Positions 58,777-64,000 of a stretch of DNA of 64,000 nucleotides are shown here, in pieces (position 1 is the first letter of the stretch; each line of letters starts with the position of its first letter). The notes under the pieces are model-generated. The model saw only the letters and a program-made list of their open reading frames with translations. It made no database searches and had not been told where the DNA came from. The translations under genes and the position numbers were made by a program. The stretch lies in assembly GCA_963666755.2 (NCBI GenBank), contig CAXXGW010000009.1, positions 2,170,001-2,234,000 on the forward strand, in the 5' to 3' direction. The DNA comes from CAXXOK01 sp963666755. GTDB taxonomy: Bacteria; Bacillota; Clostridia; Christensenellales; Aristaeellaceae.

Positions 58777-61700
58777 ATGCGAAAAGTCATTGGCGGTTTT
58801 ATCGCGATCCTCGCGCTGCTCGCCGGTCTGCTTTGGGGCACAAAAGCCTATTTCTTTTCCATCGGCTATACGCAGCCCCTGGTCAAAAACACACAGGGCG
58901 TCTCCTACACGGCCAAAGTGGAGGGGAAAGATTTTTATGTGCTGGACGCGACCGGCGCCTGGAAGAAAACCTTCCTGGCCGGCGTGGATATCGGCCTGGG
59001 CGCGCCCGGTTCCTTTCCGGGCGAGTTTGCCATCCCCTACGAAACCTACTTTGACTGGTTCACCCAGATTGCCGATCTGGGTTCAAACGTCATCCGCGTA
59101 TACACGCCCCAAGCCCCGGCGTTTTACCACGCCCTGTACGATTACAACTGTGTGGCCGCAACACCCTTGTACCTGATGCAGGGCGTCTATATGGACGAAA
59201 GCGACGTGGCCCAGTACGGCGATGTGTTCGCCCCGCAGTCCATAACGATTGCCGATATGCGGCAGGATATTGTGGACTGCGTGAATATGCTGCACGGCAA
59301 CGCCATCGTCGGCGCCAAGCCCGGCAAGGCTTCCGGCATCTACCAGTACGATGTATCCAAATACGTGATCGGCTGGATTCTGGGCATCGAGTGCGAAGCC
59401 TATCTGGTGGAGGGCACCAACAAGGCGCACCCGGATGTGACGAGCTTCCGCGGCCGGTATGTGGTCACGGAAAACGCCTCGCCCTTTGAGGTGTTCATCG
59501 CCCAGATGAAGGACCTGACCATCGCCTACGAAACCGAGCAATACGCCATGCAGCGGCCCGTGGCCTTTACCAACTGGATCACCACCGACCCGCTGCGCCA
59601 CCCCAACGAGCCGCGCCCCGCCGAGGACCTTGCCACCATCGACGTGGAGCATATCAAGGCCACGCCGGCGTTCACACCTGGCTTTTTCGCCTCCTACCAC
59701 GTGTATCCGTACTATCCGGATTTCCTGAACTTTCCCAGCGGCGACACCACGGTGGACGCCGACCCCTACTACGCCTACGTACAATCGCTGGTGGATTACC
59801 ACACCATGCCGGTGCTGGTATCGGAGTTCGGCCTGCCGACTTCCCGCGGGGTTACGCACATCAACTCCCTCAGCGGCCTCAACCAGGGCGGTAATAACGA
59901 GCAGCAGCAGAGCGCCGGGCTTGTGCGCATGACCGAGGATATCTACAAGGCCGGCTGCATGGGCGGCATTGTGTTCGCCTGGCATGACGAGTGGTTCAAA
60001 ACCTCCTGGAATACCATGGACTTCGACGATAACGAAGCGCGCCCGAAATGGCAGAATGTCGAATCCAGCGAGGAAAATTTCGGGCTTGTACATTTTTCGG
60101 CGTTCCCCTCCGTCCAGATCGACGGCAGCGATAAGGACTGGGCCCACGCAAAACCACTGAGCGGCTCCCCCGCCCTCAAGGCCCAGTGGGATGAATCCTA
60201 CCTGTACCTGCGCGTAGCAACCAATGATTTTCAAAAGCAGGTGTATTACCTCCCCATCGACACCATCCAGAACGAGGGGAACATCGTCTACCAGGGCGTG
60301 CCCTTTACCCGGGACGCCGATTTCCTGCTGGTGCTGGACGGGCAGGAGCATACCCGCCTGCTGGTGGACCCCTACTATAACCCCAATTACAAGCTTTACG
60401 GGCGCGAGCTGTTCAGCGAGGCGGAGCTGAAAGCCTTTGCCACCGACGGCAGCGGCTCGTTCATCGACGTGATGCAGGTGCTCAGCAATGCGATGACCAT
60501 GCCCAAAACCGGGCAGGTAGTGCCCATCCAGTTTTGGAATACCGGGCTGCTGCGCTACGGCAACTCCAACCCCGAAAGCCCCGCCTATGATTCGCTGGCC
60601 GATTTCTGCGCGGGCGACGGGTTTGTGGAACTGCGCATTCCGTGGATGCTGCTAAACTTTGCCGACCCCTCTTCCGGAAAAATTCTGGACAGCCTGCACA
60701 ACGAGGGCTCTTTCACTTTTCAGACTATCCAGAACCTGTACGTGGGCCTTGGCAAGGCGGGCGATACGGCCGCCGTGCCCATGGCAGCCTATACGCTGCC
60801 CACCTGGGGCGCGTTCCCCTACACCCAGCGGCTGAAACAATCCTACGCAGCGCTGCAAAAGGTATTTCCGCAATACGCGACTTACCCCATCCAGTTTGGG
60901 CAGCCGTTCTCAGCCGCGCTGCGCCTGCGGGATACGCGGCTTGTCTATGTGCGCATCGACCGGCAGATTCGTAAAACCGACCTGATCCTGTTCTTCCTGA
61001 TCGGCTCCCTTCTGTTGGCCGGCTACCTTTACATCCTGCTGCTGGCTATTAACATGCGCCTGAACCATGTGCAGAAACGGCAGGATCGGGAAGAGCGCTA
61101 CCTGCGCTCGCTGCTGCCGCTGCCCGCGGAGGAAATAAAGAAAAAGCTGCACTGGCGCTACCTGCGCTCCGCCAAAGGCGCAAATCTGCTTTGCCGGTTC
61201 ATTACCGAAAAATGCGCGAACTCCTGCTGCGCCGCCATGGAGGAAGTGCTGCGCACCAGCGATTACCCGGCGTGGATGCAGCGCAACCTGCACAGCCGCG
61301 ATATGATGCTGCGCATCCTGATTGTGCGGCTGGCCGGGCTGATGCGCATCCGCACTTTCGAAACGCAGATCATCCCGCTGATGCAGGCGCATCAGGATAA
61401 TTTGAATCTGCAATACACGGGCTTTCTGGCGCTGTCGATGATGGGCAACCGGGAGAGCATCATCCGCCTGTGCTCTGAACCGGGCTTTACAAAAACCCTC
61501 TCCTACCGCAGCCTGAAGGAAATTTTCGCCGTCTACACCGGGGATAAACGCTTCCTGTACGAAAAGCTGCTGGATTCAAGCGACGGGTACATCCGCCGCA
61601 TTGTGATCAAGAACATCGGCGAGGAAGGGCTCACGGAGTTTGCCGACCGCCTGACGCCGCTGCTGCAAAGCGACGATCGCAACCTCCTGTGCGACGTGAT

Positions 61701-62025
61701 TCGCACACTGGGCCAGCTGCGCTACGCCCCCGCGGGCGAACAGATCGCCCAAAGCCTGCAAAGCGGGGATTGGGTATTGCGCAACGCCGCGGTGGTCGCG
61801 CTGGCATCCATCGACGCCGACTTGTACCGCCCCTGCCTGATGGCCGGCTTGCAGGACAAGGAATGGTGGGTGCGCTACAACAGCGCGCGGGAACTGTGCG
61901 CGCATGTGCCCCTGCAGGCGCTGGACGCGCTCCTGCCTACGCTGCACGATCGCTTTGCAACCGACATCCTGCGCTTTACCATTCAGGAGACGCGCTTAAT
62001 GGGGAAGGGGGTAGCCCAGGCATGA
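58777..62025 (+). CDS. Membrane protein with TIM-barrel glycosidase, CBM9-like and HEAT-repeat domains
   Basis: A 1082-residue protein with an unusual order of domains. An N-terminal membrane anchor (GGFIAILALLAGLLWGTKAY) leads to a clan GH-A-like TIM barrel (about 65-420) with SNVIRVYTP, putative acid/base Glu205 in WILGIECEAY and putative nucleophile Glu350 in PVLVSEFGLP. A CBM9-like sugar-binding domain follows (about 445-660; IDGSDKDW, WDESYLYLRV), then a second membrane helix (about 735-765). The final 300 residues are helical HEAT-like repeats (for example VIRTLGQLRYAPAGEQIAQS), which would be cytoplasmic. The exterior part may cut or rearrange a nascent glycan while the interior repeats contact the synthase. 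ATG 58777 follows AAAGGGG. The stop overlaps the GT2 start (ATGA). Confidence 0.8.
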   Translation: MRKVIGGFIAILALLAGLLWGTKAYFFSIGYTQPLVKNTQGVSYTAKVEGKDFYVLDATGAWKKTFLAGVDIGLGAPGSFPGEFAIPYETYFDWFTQIADLGSNVIRVYTPQAPAFYHALYDYNCVAATPLYLMQGVYMDESDVAQYGDVFAPQSITIADMRQDIVDCVNMLHGNAIVGAKPGKASGIYQYDVSKYVIGWILGIECEAYLVEGTNKAHPDVTSFRGRYVVTENASPFEVFIAQMKDLTIAYETEQYAMQRPVAFTNWITTDPLRHPNEPRPAEDLATIDVEHIKATPAFTPGFFASYHVYPYYPDFLNFPSGDTTVDADPYYAYVQSLVDYHTMPVLVSEFGLPTSRGVTHINSLSGLNQGGNNEQQQSAGLVRMTEDIYKAGCMGGIVFAWHDEWFKTSWNTMDFDDNEARPKWQNVESSEENFGLVHFSAFPSVQIDGSDKDWAHAKPLSGSPALKAQWDESYLYLRVATNDFQKQVYYLPIDTIQNEGNIVYQGVPFTRDADFLLVLDGQEHTRLLVDPYYNPNYKLYGRELFSEAELKAFATDGSGSFIDVMQVLSNAMTMPKTGQVVPIQFWNTGLLRYGNSNPESPAYDSLADFCAGDGFVELRIPWMLLNFADPSSGKILDSLHNEGSFTFQTIQNLYVGLGKAGDTAAVPMAAYTLPTWGAFPYTQRLKQSYAALQKVFPQYATYPIQFGQPFSAALRLRDTRLVYVRIDRQIRKTDLILFFLIGSLLLAGYLYILLLAINMRLNHVQKRQDREERYLRSLLPLPAEEIKKKLHWRYLRSAKGANLLCRFITEKCANSCCAAMEEVLRTSDYPAWMQRNLHSRDMMLRILIVRLAGLMRIRTFETQIIPLMQAHQDNLNLQYTGFLALSMMGNRESIIRLCSEPGFTKTLSYRSLKEIFAVYTGDKRFLYEKLLDSSDGYIRRIVIKNIGEEGLTEFADRLTPLLQSDDRNLLCDVIRTLGQLRYAPAGEQIAQSLQSGDWVLRNAAVVALASIDADLYRPCLMAGLQDKEWWVRYNSARELCAHVPLQALDALLPTLHDRFATDILRFTIQETRLMGKGVAQA

Positions 62026-63434
62026 GGGATATCCTTTACGCGGTGCTGATGGGGGTAAACGCCCTGTCGCTGGTGTATATGATCGGGATCACCATCACCT
62101 ACTTTCTGCAGCTGATCTTCTCCGGCACCACGCTCAGCAGCTATGTCAAGTACCTGCGTTTTTCAGATTACCGCCGCTACATCGATTCTTCCAACATGAT
62201 TCCGGTTTCGCTGCTGGTGCCTGCCTACAACGAGGAGGCGACCGTGGTGGAAACCGTCAAGAACCTGTCCAAGCTCAACTACCCGGAGTACGAGATCATC
62301 GTCATCAACGACGGCTCCAAGGACGGAACGCTCGCCTCGCTGATCGACACCTTCGGCATGGTGCCCATTGAGCAGCCCTATAAAAAATCCGTTGATTCCA
62401 TGCCCATTCGCGCGGTATACCGCACCCCGCGCCTGGAAAACCTGATCGTGGTGGACAAGGAGAACGGCGGCAAGGCGGATGCGCTGAACGCCGGCATCAA
62501 CTTTTCCCGCTACCCGGTGATCATCTCCATGGATGCGGATTCCGTGCTGGAAAAGGAAGCACTTGTGCGCATTGTAACCCCGTTTTTGCAAAACAATACC
62601 GTAGTCGCGGTCGGCGGCGTGGTGCGCATCGCCAACGGTTGCGTGGTGGAGGAAGGCGAAATCAAGGAGGTGCGGCTGCCGCGCACCCCGCTGGGCATAT
62701 TGCAGACGGTGGAATACCTCCGTTCCTTCTTTACCGGCCGCATCGGCGCCGCCTCGATGGGCATGCTGCTGATCATCTCCGGCGCGTTCGGCGCCTTCCG
62801 CAAGGATGCGGTGGTTGCGGTCGGCGGCTACACCACCCATTGCATCGGCGAGGATATGGATCTGGTAGTCAAGCTCCACCGCGGCATGCAAAAGGCAGGC
62901 ATCCCCTACCGCATTGATTTCCTGCCCGACCCGATCTGCTGGACGCAGCCGCCCGAAAACCTGCGCGACCTGTACCGCCAGCGCAAGCGCTGGCAAATCG
63001 GGCTGATTAACGTGCTGCTGCGCCACCGCGATATGGCATTCAACCCCCGCTACGGCAAGGCCGGCATGATCATGCTCCCCTACTATTGGATTTTCGAGTT
63101 TATTGGGCCCGTCTTTGAAACGCTGGGGTACTTTGTGATTCCGTTCTCCTGGTGGCTGGGCATTATCAGCTGGCAGTTTACGCTGCTGTTTTTCCTGCTG
63201 GTGGTGATGGTCGGGCTGATCCTATCGCTCGGCGCCATTTTGCAGGAGAGCTTCGCTATGCGCAAGTTCCCCAAAATGAGCCAGATTCTCACGTTGGCCG
63301 CCTATGCGCTGGTGGATAATTTCGGCTTCCGGCAGTTTAACACCGTGATTCGCTTCATCGGCTGTTTGAAATACCGCAGCGGCAAAAACACATGGGGTTC
63401 GATGCGTCGCAAGCGTTTTCAGGGGGAAAAGTAA
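62022..63434 (+). CDS. Processive GT2 polysaccharide synthase
   Basis: A 470-residue inner-membrane glycosyltransferase of family 2, similar to PgaC/IcaA, hyaluronan synthase and NodC. Two N-terminal helices are followed by the catalytic domain: LLVPAYNEE, VINDGSKDG, DAD in ISMDADSVL, GED in CIGEDMDLV and the processive QxxRW-type motif in YRQRKRWQIG. Three or four C-terminal helices complete the pore. It should polymerise a beta-linked sugar (GlcNAc or glucose) and export it. The ATG 62022 overlaps the previous stop, so synthesis with the TIM-barrel/HEAT protein is coupled. The next gene encodes a GH18 protein. Cyclic di-GMP control is possible but no PilZ domain is present here. Confidence 0.92.
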   Translation: MRDILYAVLMGVNALSLVYMIGITITYFLQLIFSGTTLSSYVKYLRFSDYRRYIDSSNMIPVSLLVPAYNEEATVVETVKNLSKLNYPEYEIIVINDGSKDGTLASLIDTFGMVPIEQPYKKSVDSMPIRAVYRTPRLENLIVVDKENGGKADALNAGINFSRYPVIISMDADSVLEKEALVRIVTPFLQNNTVVAVGGVVRIANGCVVEEGEIKEVRLPRTPLGILQTVEYLRSFFTGRIGAASMGMLLIISGAFGAFRKDAVVAVGGYTTHCIGEDMDLVVKLHRGMQKAGIPYRIDFLPDPICWTQPPENLRDLYRQRKRWQIGLINVLLRHRDMAFNPRYGKAGMIMLPYYWIFEFIGPVFETLGYFVIPFSWWLGIISWQFTLLFFLLVVMVGLILSLGAILQESFAMRKFPKMSQILTLAAYALVDNFGFRQFNTVIRFIGCLKYRSGKNTWGSMRRKRFQGEK

Positions 63435-63551
63435 GCGCACAGCCTGATGCACGCTCTCACCTTCCGTGCGCTCTTTGGCCGCGGGCATTCCACAAAGAAA
63501 ACCGGTCGGCTGCGCCGCATGCCGCCCCGGTTCGGGAAAGGGGTCCTACCT

Positions 63552-64000
63552 TTGGCGAACCACGGCAAACCGGTGTTCCGGTGCTTCTGTCTGGTGGCAA
63601 CGCTGTCGCTCAACCTGACGCTGGGGTGCATGCCCGGGGCAGACCTCCCCACGGCGCAGGCTGCCGCGCCAAGCAAGCGCCTGAGCGCCGTCTATGTGTA
63701 CGACGGCAGCCGCGCCAAGTACCGCGACGCCGATGCCGCTTCCATCGACCAGATTTTCTACTCGTTCGCGCTGTTTCGGAAGGGGCATGTATCCGTATCC
63801 CATTGGAAAAACTTGAAGGCGTTCCAGCAATACCTCCGTAAGCATCCGCAGATTCAACCTATCCTGTCCATCGGCGGGTGGGGGGCGGACGGGTTTTCGC
63901 AGGCGGCCGCCACCGCCGAAACCCGCGCCACCTTTGTGGCCGATACGCTTGCACTGCTTGCGCAGTACGGCTTTACCGGCGTGGATATTGACTGGGAGTA
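63552..64000 (+). CDS. GH18 chitinase-like protein, N-terminal part (truncated by window end)
   Basis: The frame runs off the right edge. After a signal-like segment (LVATLSLNLTLGCMPGADLP, possibly lipid-anchored at the cysteine though the lipobox is imperfect), the GH18 fold begins: LSAVYVYDG, IDQIFYSFALF, PILSIGGWGADGF and FTGVDIDWEY, the last carrying the DxxDxDxE active-site motif. The preferred start is TTG 63552, with AAAGGGG 8 nt upstream; ATG 63447 and ATG 63519 lack an RBS. The gene directly follows the GT2 synthase gene, so it may trim, release or modify an amino-sugar polymer rather than digest food chitin. Confidence 0.85.
   Translation, partial: MANHGKPVFRCFCLVATLSLNLTLGCMPGADLPTAQAAAPSKRLSAVYVYDGSRAKYRDADAASIDQIFYSFALFRKGHVSVSHWKNLKAFQQYLRKHPQIQPILSIGGWGADGFSQAAATAETRATFVADTLALLAQYGFTGVDIDWE

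Overview
This looks like a GC-rich chromosomal segment of a Bacillota (Firmicutes), most likely a Clostridia-type anaerobe. The reasons are near-consensus AGGAGG ribosome binding sites, TTGACA/TATAAT-type promoters, frequent TTG/GTG starts, short Gram-positive signal peptides, many sugar ABC transporters and many Fe-S proteins. Species cannot be named from sequence alone. No rRNA, tRNA, CRISPR array, phage or intact insertion sequence was recognised.

Layout. (1) 1-4.7 kb: the end of a membrane-anchored DUF4179-like protein, a secreted binding-protein-like gene, a GNAT acetyltransferase, a decayed PHP-domain gene and an Nramp (MntH) metal transporter. (2) 4.9-11 kb: two tandem phytoene-desaturase-like FAD oxidoreductases, the second with an apparent 1-nt frameshift at its start, then a class II photolyase with a DUF523-DUF1722 partner. 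(3) 11.4-27.2 kb: a signalling island with four cyclic-di-GMP-turnover-type proteins (three HD-GYP, one EAL), a large hybrid histidine kinase and a sugar-binding lipoprotein, with a membrane ferredoxin-like protein in between. (4) 27.9-29 kb: an aldo/keto reductase with a C-terminal ferredoxin domain.

(5) 29.3-46.2 kb: a mirror-image locus. A LacI regulator and an ArsR-type regulator flank two paralogous ABC importers. Each importer carries its own phosphoesterase (PHP domain in one, alkaline-phosphatase superfamily in the other) and its own GH2 glycosidase. The two arms converge on a terminator at 38.45 kb. The binding proteins are of the AfuA/FbpA type, so I infer import of phosphorylated or phosphodiester-linked glycosides that are dephosphorylated and hydrolysed inside the cell. 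(6) 46.3-47 kb: a QueG-like Fe-S protein. (7) 47.6-56.7 kb: an AraC regulator facing an operon of MalFG-type importer, six-hairpin glycosidase-like protein, GH172 (DUF2961), ribokinase and KdsD-like SIS isomerase. Together these predict an unusual furanoside route: D-arabinose, then D-arabinose 5-phosphate, then ribulose 5-phosphate.

(8) 57.4-58.4 kb: a D-2-hydroxyacid dehydrogenase. (9) 58.8-64 kb: a likely exopolysaccharide locus. It encodes a membrane protein with a TIM-barrel glycosidase, CBM9-like and HEAT-repeat domains, a processive GT2 synthase, and a GH18 protein cut by the window edge. The signalling island in (3) could plausibly control a polysaccharide such as this one, but no direct link is visible in the sequence.
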